A model generated the notes under the pieces. That model saw only the letters and a list, made by a program, of their open reading frames with translations. It was not told where the DNA came from and did not search any database. A stretch of 10,838 nt of DNA from the NCBI GenBank assembly GCA_023259575.1, contig JALRHN010000066.1:1-10838 (forward strand), written 5' to 3'. The position numbers were made by a program, and so were the translations under genes. Numbering within the stretch: the first letter of the stretch is position 1; each line of letters starts with the position of its first letter. This document shows, one piece after another, positions 1-7,367 of this stretch. The DNA is from Candidatus Kapaibacterium sp. (lineage in GTDB: Bacteria; Bacteroidota; Ignavibacteria; Kapaibacteriales; UBA961).

Positions 1-2
1 TT

Positions 3-1139
3 ACACTTGGAGTAACATTGGTTCATCCTAAAGAAGCAGTTGAAAAATATGGGAAAGATTTCTTTCAACATCCAGTTGGTACGGGCCCTTTTCGTTTTAT
101 TTCTTGGACACCAGAACGTGAATGTATCTTAAAGAAAAATGAGTCTTATTGGGAAAAGGATGAACATGGCAATACATTACCATATCTAGATGGCATAACA
201 TTTTCTTTCATGAAAGACTTAAACAATCAATTTGTAGAATGTAAAAATGGAAATTTAGAAGAAAGTTTTCGTATTCCTAGCGAATTTTTTCAAGATGTTG
301 TAGATGAACAAAAGAAGACAAAACCAGCTTATGCTAAGTATAAAATTCTTCATATACCTTCTTTATCTACTCAATATTATGGTATGCTATGCACAGGAAA
401 ACTATTTGGTGATAAAAGGATAAGACAAGCCTTGAATTATGGAATAGACAGAGAGCAAATTCGTAAATATGTTATGAAATCACAATCTGCAGGACCAGGA
501 ATACATGGCTTAGTACCACCATCAATGGTGGATTATCATGGTGAATTAATCAAAGGCTATAATTTTGATATCAATAAAGCAAGAACACTTCTTGCTGAAG
601 CTGGTTATCCTTCTGGTAAAGGACTAGAAATCTCATTGCAACTTAATAATGGCGGTGGAAGAAATCTTCAAATGGCAGAAGCTGTCCAATCTCAGTTAGC
701 AAAAAATTTAGGCATAAAAGTTCAATTAAAACAAGTAGAATTTGCACGCCATCTAGATGAAGTTGATGCCGGCAAAGTTGAATTCTTCCGTCTTGGTTGG
801 ATAGCAGATTATCCAGATCCAGAAAGCTTCTTAAATCTATTTTATGGAAAACTTGTCCCAACCCAAAAAGATAGGCCTAGTCCAATTAATCATACTAGGT
901 TTCAAAATGCGGATTTTGACAAATTATTCGAAGCAGCAATATCCGAAACAGATAGATTAAAACGCATAGAATTATACCGTAAAGCAGAGCAAATCGCTAT
1001 GGATAATGCTCCATTAATGGCTTTGCAATACGATGAAGACTATCGTATGCTTCAACAATATGTAGAGGGTTATAAAAATAATCCTATGGATAAAAGAATG
1101 TATAAGTATGTTTGGTTCAATGCGGATATAAAAAAATGA
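3..1139 (+). CDS. ABC transporter substrate-binding protein, family 5 (oligopeptide/dipeptide type), 5'-partial
   Basis: The reading frame is open to the left edge, so the start and signal peptide lie outside the window; the TTG at 18 is an internal Leu codon, not a start. About 378 residues are visible. Family members usually have 520-580, so roughly the first third is missing. Family 5 landmarks are present in order: HPVGTGPFRF near the left edge, the signature DKRIRQALNYGIDREQ (nt ~411-458), a GYNFDINKARTLLAEAGYP segment, then ADYPDPESFLNLFYG before the C-terminal helices. Such proteins bind peptides (sometimes other small solutes) outside the inner membrane and deliver them to a two-permease, two-ATPase ABC importer. 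No permease or ATPase gene is visible here; they would have to lie to the left or elsewhere. The stop codon overlaps the start of the following hydrolase. Family assignment is secure; the ligand is unknown. Confidence 0.9.
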   Translation, partial: TLGVTLVHPKEAVEKYGKDFFQHPVGTGPFRFISWTPERECILKKNESYWEKDEHGNTLPYLDGITFSFMKDLNNQFVECKNGNLEESFRIPSEFFQDVVDEQKKTKPAYAKYKILHIPSLSTQYYGMLCTGKLFGDKRIRQALNYGIDREQIRKYVMKSQSAGPGIHGLVPPSMVDYHGELIKGYNFDINKARTLLAEAGYPSGKGLEISLQLNNGGGRNLQMAEAVQSQLAKNLGIKVQLKQVEFARHLDEVDAGKVEFFRLGWIADYPDPESFLNLFYGKLVPTQKDRPSPINHTRFQNADFDKLFEAAISETDRLKRIELYRKAEQIAMDNAPLMALQYDEDYRMLQQYVEGYKNNPMDKRMYKYVWFNADIKK

Positions 1140-2038
1140 TGCATAATGGTATGCTCTTAAGTATTCAGCAAATACCAATACCAAATACGATATTGAATAT
1201 GCAGAAAAGAACCTTGTCAGAACAAGAGTTTAAGGCCTTTTCTGCTGTTCAATTATTTTCCATAACCTATCATAATCAAGGACTTACAATTGCGGGATTT
1301 CTGGCTTTGCCACCAGCTGATCTAACAGTTGAATCATATCCTGCAATCATTTTTAATAGAGGTGGTACCGGGCCCAAAGGTGCATTAACTCCTGAATCAG
1401 CAGCAATGTATATTGCATTATATGCTAGTTGGGGTTATGTAGTTGCTGCAAGCCAATATAGAGGAAACGGTGGTAGTGAAGGCATTGAGGAATGGGGCGG
1501 AAATGATATTGAAGATGCTAAAGCTCTTTTGCAATTACTAATATCTTTACCTTATGTAGATAAAGAAAGAATGGGCCTTATCGGAGGAAGTAGAGGTGGA
1601 ATGATGGCATTAATGATGTTAAGATCTATGCATGATTTTAAGGCAGCTGTTACTATAGGCGCTCCAACATATTTTCATGATATTCCAAAGGATTCATATA
1701 TCTATAAAACATTCTTGCATTATCAAGACTCACCAGAAAAAATACAACAAGAAGAATTAAAAAGAAGTGCAATAACTTTTGCCCATGAGCTTTGTAAAAC
1801 AACGCCTTTACTTGTATTACATGGCACAGGAGACAAAAGAGTCGACCCAATGCATTGCTTTTCCTTAGGCATTGCTCTTCAAAAGTCTAATCATCCATAT
1901 AAATTGATTATGTACGAAAATGCAGATCATATTTTAGCAGGTAGAAGAGAAGAAAGTAATCAAGAAATTCATAAGTGGATGAATAGATATGTCAAAGAAA
2001 AAAAACCTCTTCCAAAAGTTGGACCTCATGGTGCATAA
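1136..2038 (+). CDS. alpha/beta hydrolase, prolyl oligopeptidase (S9)-like peptidase
   Basis: This encodes a 300-residue soluble alpha/beta hydrolase resembling the catalytic domain of S9 peptidases. The nucleophile elbow is GGSRGG with Ser152. Asp233 in HGTGDKRVDP and His265 in ENADHIL complete a catalytic triad in family order. The oxyanion-side segment FNRGGTGPKG and the YRGNGGSEG loop are also typical. There is no beta-propeller domain, signal peptide or membrane segment, so it is a stand-alone cytosolic catalytic domain. I chose ATG 1136 because it overlaps the stop of the upstream binding-protein gene (ATGA), implying translational coupling; ATG 1139 is an equally possible start, while an upstream in-frame TTG at 1112 lies within the neighbour's coding sequence and is unlikely. 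Coupling to a peptide-binding protein suggests that it hydrolyses imported peptides. That role is inferred; an esterase or other acyl hydrolase activity is possible. Confidence 0.85.
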   Translation: MMHNGMLLSIQQIPIPNTILNMQKRTLSEQEFKAFSAVQLFSITYHNQGLTIAGFLALPPADLTVESYPAIIFNRGGTGPKGALTPESAAMYIALYASWGYVVAASQYRGNGGSEGIEEWGGNDIEDAKALLQLLISLPYVDKERMGLIGGSRGGMMALMMLRSMHDFKAAVTIGAPTYFHDIPKDSYIYKTFLHYQDSPEKIQQEELKRSAITFAHELCKTTPLLVLHGTGDKRVDPMHCFSLGIALQKSNHPYKLIMYENADHILAGRREESNQEIHKWMNRYVKEKKPLPKVGPHGA

Positions 2039-2086
2039 TACCATTGAATACCCATAATAATTCATCAAAAATTCATGTAAAATCTC

Positions 2087-2094
2087 TAAATTTG
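2087..2094 (+). promoter_or_regulatory. candidate gyrB -7 promoter element (Bacteroidota type)
   Basis: TAAATTTG matches the Bacteroidota -7 consensus TAnnTTTG exactly. It lies 85 bases before the gyrB ATG, in the only non-coding stretch upstream of that gene. No good -33 TTG/TTTG partner is found at the expected 17-23 base spacing, so this is a weak call that rests on the assumed lineage. Confidence 0.25.
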
Positions 2095-2131
2095 CACATG
2101 TAATTTTAGCATTTGTAGCATTACAACATTA

Positions 2132-2154
2132 CTGCATTTCCGCAGGGTTTTTTT
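2132..2154 (+). terminator. weak candidate intrinsic terminator after the hydrolase gene
   Basis: CTGC (2132-2135) and GCAG (2142-2145) can pair around a six-base loop. They are followed by GG and a run of seven T (2148-2154). This is the right shape and place to end the binding-protein/hydrolase transcript, but a four-base-pair stem is short for a terminator. A competing GGGTTT/AAACCC pairing (2145-2150 with 2160-2165) overlaps it. Confidence 0.3.
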
Positions 2155-2179
2155 ATCACAAACCCACACTAGATAAAGC

Positions 2180-4168
2180 ATGGCAGATATTAATGATCAA
2201 GAAATTCTCAATCCAGAGAATAAAGCATATTCAGAAGATAGTATTAAAGTACTTGAAGGACTAGAAGCCGTTAGACTTCGTCCCGCTATGTATATCGGTG
2301 ATATTGGAGATAGAGGTCTTCATCACTTAATTCAAGAAGTAGTTGATAATTCTATAGATGAAGCGCTTGCGGGATATTGCAAGAATATTACCGTTACATT
2401 ACATTCGGATGGTTCTTGCTCTGTTTCAGACGATGGCCGAGGTATACCAACTGGTCCGCATCCAGTAAAAAAAATATCAACCTTAGAAGTTGTACTATGT
2501 ACACTTCATGCTGGTGGTAAATTTGACAAGGGTAGCTATAAAGTTTCTGGTGGACTCCACGGCGTGGGTGTATCATGTGTTAATGCTTTATCGTCACATC
2601 TAGAAGTAACGGTTAGAAGAGAAGGGAAAATATTCCAACAATCGTATTCTAAAGGAGATCCAATATCTTCTGTAGATATCATTGGAGAAACAAAAGAAAC
2701 TGGTACAACTATTAGGTTTAAGCCAGATGATACTATTTTCAAGACAGTAGAATTTAGGGCATCTAAAGTTTCCGATCGTTTGCGTGAATTAGCTTTTTTA
2801 AATTCAGAGGTTAGTTTATCATTAATTGATGAAGTTAATGAAACTAGCGATACATTCCATTATCCTGGAGGTTTATCTGAATTTGTACGTTATGCAGATT
2901 CACATCTACAAGCTGTTACAGAAACTGTATATATAACAGGCTCTGGTAGTAGTGATGGTGGTGCAGATACTATTGTGGATGTTTGTTTTGAATATAATGA
3001 TAGCTATAGTGAAACATTACTTTCTTATGTAAACAATATTAATACAGTAGAAGGTGGTACGCATGTTTCTGGATTTAGATCCGCTTTAACAAGAACCATT
3101 AATGCATATGCTACATCGAATAATCTAGTTAAGACCGCATTAACTGGAGAAGACTTTCGAGAAGGTTTAACTGCAATCATATCTGTTAAAGTAGCTGAGC
3201 CACAATTTGAAGGACAAACTAAAACAAAACTTGGTAATGGTGATGTTGAAGGTATTGTTAGATCAATTGTGAATGAACATCTTGCGATCTTTTTAGATGG
3301 TAATCCAAAAGTTGCAAAGAAAATTGTAGAAAAGGCTACACTAGCTGCCGAAGCTAGAATGGCGGCTAAAAAGTCAAGAGAATTAGTAAGAAGACAAAAT
3401 GCATTAGAAAGTTCAGCATTGCCTGGTAAATTAGCTGATTGCTCTTTGAGAACTGCCGAGGATACTGAAATTTATTTAGTTGAGGGAGATTCAGCAGGTG
3501 GATCTGCAAAACAAGGTAGGGATAGAAGATTCCAAGCTATTTTACCTTTAAGAGGTAAAATCTTAAATACTCATAGAGCCAGAATTAATAAAATATTAGA
3601 TAATGAAGAGATTAGAACGATCATTGCTGCACTTGGTGCTGGTTTTGGAGAAGATTTTGATGCTGAAAAAAGTAGATATGGTAAAATCATTTTAATGGCC
3701 GATGCTGATGTAGATGGATCTCATATTCGAACACTTCTCTTAACTTTCTTCTTTTTGAATATGAGAGAACTTATCAATTCAGGAAGATTATATATTGCTC
3801 AACCACCGCTTTATAAAGTTAAAAAGGGTAAGCAAGAATATTATGCTTATAATGATCAAGAAAGAGATGAAGTAATTAAAAGAATTCGAAAAGATAAAGG
3901 AATAACAGAAGACATTGCAGTTGAAATAACAGAACATATTAGTGCTGATGGTATTACAATTCAACGTTTTAAAGGTTTAGGAGAAATGAATCCTGAACAA
4001 TTGTGGTCTACAACTATGAATCCAGAAACCAGAACTTTATTGCAAGTAAGTATAGAAAACGCAGCAGAAGCTTCGATGGTTTTTGATACATTGATGGGAG
4101 ATAAAGTAGAACCTCGTAGAGATTTCATTGAAAAAAATGCTCAATACGTAAAAAATTTAGATGTCTAA
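2180..4168 (+). CDS. gyrB: DNA gyrase subunit B
   Basis: GyrB is the ATPase subunit of gyrase (A2B2), which introduces negative supercoils. The 662-residue protein is complete. The N-terminal GHKL ATPase has Glu53 and Asn57 in EVVDNSIDEALAG, Asp84 in SDDGRGIP, and the glycine-rich lid GGLHGVG at 124-130. A transducer domain follows. The TOPRIM domain has EGDSAGG with catalytic Glu435, then RGKILN, then the metal-binding DADVD (Asp508, Asp510, Asp512). The C-terminal RFKGLGEMNPEQLW and TTMNPETRTL are signatures of GyrB rather than ParE. The long insertion of proteobacterial GyrB is absent, as in Bacteroidota and relatives. ATG 2180 gives the expected short N-terminus and has no Shine-Dalgarno sequence. 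gyrA is not in the window. The gene ends tail to tail with uvrA, the stop codons overlapping by four bases, and its terminator lies inside uvrA. Confidence 0.97.
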   Translation: MADINDQEILNPENKAYSEDSIKVLEGLEAVRLRPAMYIGDIGDRGLHHLIQEVVDNSIDEALAGYCKNITVTLHSDGSCSVSDDGRGIPTGPHPVKKISTLEVVLCTLHAGGKFDKGSYKVSGGLHGVGVSCVNALSSHLEVTVRREGKIFQQSYSKGDPISSVDIIGETKETGTTIRFKPDDTIFKTVEFRASKVSDRLRELAFLNSEVSLSLIDEVNETSDTFHYPGGLSEFVRYADSHLQAVTETVYITGSGSSDGGADTIVDVCFEYNDSYSETLLSYVNNINTVEGGTHVSGFRSALTRTINAYATSNNLVKTALTGEDFREGLTAIISVKVAEPQFEGQTKTKLGNGDVEGIVRSIVNEHLAIFLDGNPKVAKKIVEKATLAAEARMAAKKSRELVRRQNALESSALPGKLADCSLRTAEDTEIYLVEGDSAGGSAKQGRDRRFQAILPLRGKILNTHRARINKILDNEEIRTIIAALGAGFGEDFDAEKSRYGKIILMADADVDGSHIRTLLLTFFFLNMRELINSGRLYIAQPPLYKVKKGKQEYYAYNDQERDEVIKRIRKDKGITEDIAVEITEHISADGITIQRFKGLGEMNPEQLWSTTMNPETRTLLQVSIENAAEASMVFDTLMGDKVEPRRDFIEKNAQYVKNLDV

Positions 4169-4183
4169 ATTTTCTTTTTAGAC
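4163..4183 (+). terminator. hairpin spanning the overlapping gyrB and uvrA stop codons
   Basis: GTCTAAA (4163-4169) and TTTAGAC (4177-4183) form a perfect seven-base-pair inverted repeat with a seven-base T-rich loop. A T-rich tract follows on the plus strand (4187-4199). The left arm contains the gyrB stop codon. The stem is A+T-rich and weak, so it may be a minor terminator or an mRNA 3'-end stabiliser ahead of the stronger hairpin at 4202-4233, or simply chance in low-GC DNA. Confidence 0.35.
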
Positions 4184-7173
4184 GCTCTTTTCTTTTTTTC
4201 CGGGATATCATCATTGATGATATCCCTTTTTTTATTGATAGAAGCACTTCTTTCTAATTCTTTTTTAAGGTAAGAAGCCGTAATACTGTTTTTATCAATA
4301 GAAATCTGTTCAGGAGTACCTTGGGCAACAATATATCCACCATTGGCTCCTCCAGTAGGCCCCATATCAATAATCCAATCTGCACATTTAATTATATCTA
4401 AATTATGTTCAATAACAACAACTGTATTTCCTTTTTCTACAAGTTTATATATAATTGATAGTAAATAAGTAATATCTTGAAAATGTAATCCAGTAGTAGG
4501 TTCATCTAATAAATACAATGTTTTACCAGTTGAAATTTTAGATAATTCAGTTGCAAGTTTTACTCGCTGAGCTTCTCCACCCGATAAAGTAGGTGCCTGT
4601 TGTCCTAAAGTAATATAGCCCAAACCTACATCATATAAAGCTTGAAGTTTTCTTTTTATAGAAGATAGTTCAGAAAAGAAATTCAAAGACTCTTCGATTG
4701 TCATAGAAAGCACATCAGCTATAGTCTTCCCTTTATATGTTACTTGTAAAGTTTCATTATTATATCGTTTCCCATTGCATATATCGCATATCACATAGAC
4801 ATCTGGTAAATAATTCATTTCAATTTTTTTTAATCCAGCGCCTTCACATTCTTCACAACGTCCACCGGGAACATTAAACGAAAATCTGCCTTGTTTATAT
4901 CCACGAATTTTAGATTCGGGCAATTGGGTAAAAAAGTCTCTAATTAATGTAAACACACCAGTATATGTAACAGGATTGCTTCTAGGAGTTCTCCCAATAG
5001 GAGCTTGATCTATTTCAATTACTTTATCTATATGTTCTAAACCACTTATATCTTCATATGGTAAAGGAGATGTAGTAGCTCTATAAAAATGTCTTGTAAG
5101 TATTGGAAATAAAGTATCATTAATCAAAGTAGATTTACCACTTCCACTCATACCTGTTATGCATGTAAAAACGCCTAATGGAATATTCACATCTACATTT
5201 TTTAGATTGTTTCCGGAAGCTTTATACAATGAAATAGATTTTCCATTACCTTGTTTTCTTATAAGAGGGACAGTAATATCATCTTGGCCAGATACATATC
5301 TAGCAGTTGAAGAAAGAGGAAATTGCGGATTATAAGAACCATCTTCGCTTAATAAATCTTTTGGATTTCCAGCAAAAACGATATTACCACCATGAACACC
5401 AGCACCAGGACCAATATCTAACAAATAATCAGCTTGCTCAATCATATCTCTATCATGTTCAACAACCAACACAGTGTTTCCGATATCTCTTAGATTTTTA
5501 AGTGATTGAATTAATTTCCCATTATCATGCTGATGTAAGCCAATACTAGGTTCATCCAGAACATATGTTACACCAACTAATTGAGATCCAATTTGAGATG
5601 CCAAACGAATACGCTGAGACTCACCACCAGAAAGCGTTCTTGAAGATCTATTTAATGATAGATATTCCAAACCCACATTAGATAAAAATTCTAATCGTGA
5701 TATAATTTCTTTTAGAATGACAAAAGCTATTGTCATATCTCTTTTTGATAGTTTATTTCCTAAATCAGAAAAATATTGTGCTGCTTGTACAATATCTAGA
5801 TTAGACATTTCAGTAATGGATTTATCATCAATTTTAACAGCTAAAGATGATTGTTTTAAACGTCCACCCATGCATGTAGGACATGGAACTGCTCCCATCA
5901 CTGTCTCTAATTTCTGCCTAACATCACTGGAAGCAGTTTGATTGTATACTTGTTTAAAGAATGTTAGTATTCCTTCAAATCTAATTTGAGCAGTAAAAGT
6001 TGAGCTTGTACCTGGAATCTGTACATGTACTTTATCTTTGCTTCCTAATAATAAAATATCTTTAATCGTATCTGGCAATGATTCATAAGGATCATTAATG
6101 CTAAATCGTAATTGCTTGGATAATTGTATAATCTGATCCCATAAAAGTACTTTCCTTTTTTTACCTAAAGGTCCAATAGCTCCATCTGCTAAAGAAAGTT
6201 TTTTATTAGGTATCATCAATTGAATATCGAAATCACTAATATATCCTAAACCTTCACATTGTGAACATGCACCAAATGGTGAATTAAATGAGAAAGAGTT
6301 TGGCGCTGGGGCCTCGTAGCCATTACCGCATTGCGGGCATGTATTAAGAGTTGAAAATAGCTTTTCTTGCCATAAACCTGATATTTCGCTTAATACCATG
6401 GCCACAGATTCTCCCATTTTCAAAGCTATTTCTACAGATTCATTGATTCTTTGTCTATTATCTTTTTGAACTAATAAACGGTCTATAACAACTTCTATAG
6501 TATGAGTTTTAAATCTAGATATTTGCATACCCTCAATTAACTCACAAAGTTCTCCATCAACTCGAACTTTGGTATAGCCTTGTTTTCTAAACTGCTCAAA
6601 TAATTCTTTATAATGGCCTTTTCTACCTTTGATAACTGGTGCTAAAATCATAATCTTAGAATGTTCAGGCATCGATAAGATTGTATCTACAATTTGATCT
6701 ATTGTTTGCTTCTGAACAGGAATATTACAAGAAATGCAATGCTGTATACCGATTTTAGCAAATAATAAACGCAAATAATCATAAATCTCTGTTACCGTAC
6801 CAACTGTAGATCTGGGATTATTACCAACTGATTTTTGCTCGATAGAAATTGCAGGTGAAAGGCCTTCTATACTATCAATATCTGGCTTTTTCATCATCCC
6901 TAAAAATTGTCGAGCATAAGGAGACAAACACTCTACATAACGTCTTTGCCCCTCAGCATATAATGTATCAAAAGCCAATGAAGATTTTCCAGATCCAGAA
7001 ATACCTGTGATTACTGTTAAAACATCTCGAGGAATCTCGGTTGAAATATTCTTTAAATTATGTTCTCTGGCCCCTTTAACAATGATATGTGTAAGTTCAT
7101 CGCCAAAGTCATCATTTTCTTTTTGCGATATAATATTTATGGCTTTCTTATTAGAAACAGTTTTTTTGGGCAT
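4165..7173 (-). CDS. uvrA: UvrABC excinuclease subunit A
   Basis: UvrA is the damage-sensing ATPase of nucleotide excision repair; a UvrA dimer loads UvrB on lesions. The 1002-residue protein is complete. Walker A of the first ABC module is GISGSGKSS at 57-65 (Lys63), followed by the UvrB-binding insert. The first zinc site is Cys279, Cys282, Cys303 and Cys306. The first signature is LSGGESQ (514-520) with Walker B in VLDEPSIGLH. The second module has Walker A Lys680, zinc ligands Cys773, Cys776, Cys796 and Cys799, signature LSGGEAQ (863-869) and LLDEPTTGLH. Domain order and spacing match canonical UvrA. It exceeds E. coli UvrA (940 residues) mainly through a Lys-rich N-terminal extension of about 26 residues and a basic C-terminal tail of about 29 (974-1002). 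ATG 7173 has no Shine-Dalgarno sequence. It is divergent from mutS2 and convergent with gyrB. uvrB and uvrC are not in the window. Confidence 0.97.
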   Translation of the reverse strand: MPKKTVSNKKAINIISQKENDDFGDELTHIIVKGAREHNLKNISTEIPRDVLTVITGISGSGKSSLAFDTLYAEGQRRYVECLSPYARQFLGMMKKPDIDSIEGLSPAISIEQKSVGNNPRSTVGTVTEIYDYLRLLFAKIGIQHCISCNIPVQKQTIDQIVDTILSMPEHSKIMILAPVIKGRKGHYKELFEQFRKQGYTKVRVDGELCELIEGMQISRFKTHTIEVVIDRLLVQKDNRQRINESVEIALKMGESVAMVLSEISGLWQEKLFSTLNTCPQCGNGYEAPAPNSFSFNSPFGACSQCEGLGYISDFDIQLMIPNKKLSLADGAIGPLGKKRKVLLWDQIIQLSKQLRFSINDPYESLPDTIKDILLLGSKDKVHVQIPGTSSTFTAQIRFEGILTFFKQVYNQTASSDVRQKLETVMGAVPCPTCMGGRLKQSSLAVKIDDKSITEMSNLDIVQAAQYFSDLGNKLSKRDMTIAFVILKEIISRLEFLSNVGLEYLSLNRSSRTLSGGESQRIRLASQIGSQLVGVTYVLDEPSIGLHQHDNGKLIQSLKNLRDIGNTVLVVEHDRDMIEQADYLLDIGPGAGVHGGNIVFAGNPKDLLSEDGSYNPQFPLSSTARYVSGQDDITVPLIRKQGNGKSISLYKASGNNLKNVDVNIPLGVFTCITGMSGSGKSTLINDTLFPILTRHFYRATTSPLPYEDISGLEHIDKVIEIDQAPIGRTPRSNPVTYTGVFTLIRDFFTQLPESKIRGYKQGRFSFNVPGGRCEECEGAGLKKIEMNYLPDVYVICDICNGKRYNNETLQVTYKGKTIADVLSMTIEESLNFFSELSSIKRKLQALYDVGLGYITLGQQAPTLSGGEAQRVKLATELSKISTGKTLYLLDEPTTGLHFQDITYLLSIIYKLVEKGNTVVVIEHNLDIIKCADWIIDMGPTGGANGGYIVAQGTPEQISIDKNSITASYLKKELERSASINKKRDIINDDIPEKKKRASKKKI
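4202..4233 (+). terminator. intrinsic terminator of gyrB, embedded in uvrA
   Basis: GGGATATCATC (4202-4212) and GATGATATCCC (4216-4226) form a perfect 11-base-pair stem with the three-base loop ATT, followed directly by seven T (4227-4233). This is a canonical Rho-independent terminator for plus-strand transcription, beginning 33 bases past the gyrB stop. On the minus strand the stem is followed by A-rich sequence, so it should not terminate uvrA. It lies wholly within the uvrA coding sequence, where its complement encodes UvrA residues 983-991. Confidence 0.85.
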
Positions 7174-7210
7174 GGAAAAGGGCTTTAAAATAAAATATAT
7201 ATGAAGAGTA

Positions 7211-7242
7211 GAAATGTATTAAGCAAAAGGGGACATAAACAA
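7211..7242 (-). promoter_or_regulatory. candidate uvrA promoter
   Basis: On the minus strand, TTG (complement of 7240-7242) is separated by 21 bases from TACATTTC (complement of 7211-7218), which matches seven of eight positions of the Bacteroidota -7 consensus TAnnTTTG. The element lies 37 bases before the uvrA start. An exact TATCTTTG (complement of 7271-7278) lies further upstream but lacks a -33 partner. Short degenerate motifs are common in A+T-rich DNA, so confidence is low. Confidence 0.3.
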
Positions 7243-7285
7243 GTTTGATTCAGTCCAATTCCTTAGTTTGCAAAGATAATGTTTG

Positions 7286-7315
7286 AACAGGAATTAAGAT
7301 GGCTATGTTCCTGTT
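7286..7315. repeat. perfect 8-bp inverted repeat in the uvrA-mutS2 divergent region
   Basis: AACAGGAA (7286-7293) and TTCCTGTT (7308-7315) are exact reverse complements separated by 14 bases. They lie between the divergent uvrA and mutS2 starts, 52 bases before the mutS2 ATG. The repeat could be an operator for a dimeric regulator of the repair genes or a hairpin in the mutS2 leader. It is not followed by a clean T-run, so a terminator is unlikely. No known regulator site is recognised. Confidence 0.4.
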
Positions 7316-7367
7316 TATTGTTAATATTAATTTGAAATACAATTTTCTTTGTACAAATCACATATTC

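Noticed and set aside
643..861. Minus-strand open frames inside the binding-protein, hydrolase, gyrB and mutS2 genes
   Set aside because: All lie opposite well-supported coding sequence and show no recognisable protein features.
2180..4168. gyrB being parE (topoisomerase IV subunit B)
   Set aside because: The C-terminal QLWSTTMNPETRTL segment, the EGDSAGGSAKQGRDR context and the length fit GyrB better than ParE.
5307..5501. Plus-strand open frames inside uvrA (also 5717-5941 and 7007-7204)
   Set aside because: They are antisense shadows of conserved UvrA coding sequence, with no domain or ribosome site of their own.
4165..7173. uvrA being a UvrA2-type paralogue
   Set aside because: The UvrB-binding insert between the first Walker A and the first zinc site is present at full length, as in UvrA1.
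7299..7367. N-terminal extension of MutS2 from ATG 7299
   Set aside because: It would add 23 mostly hydrophobic residues not seen in the family, and its ATG lies in the loop of the inverted repeat. ATG 7368 gives the usual MutS2 length.
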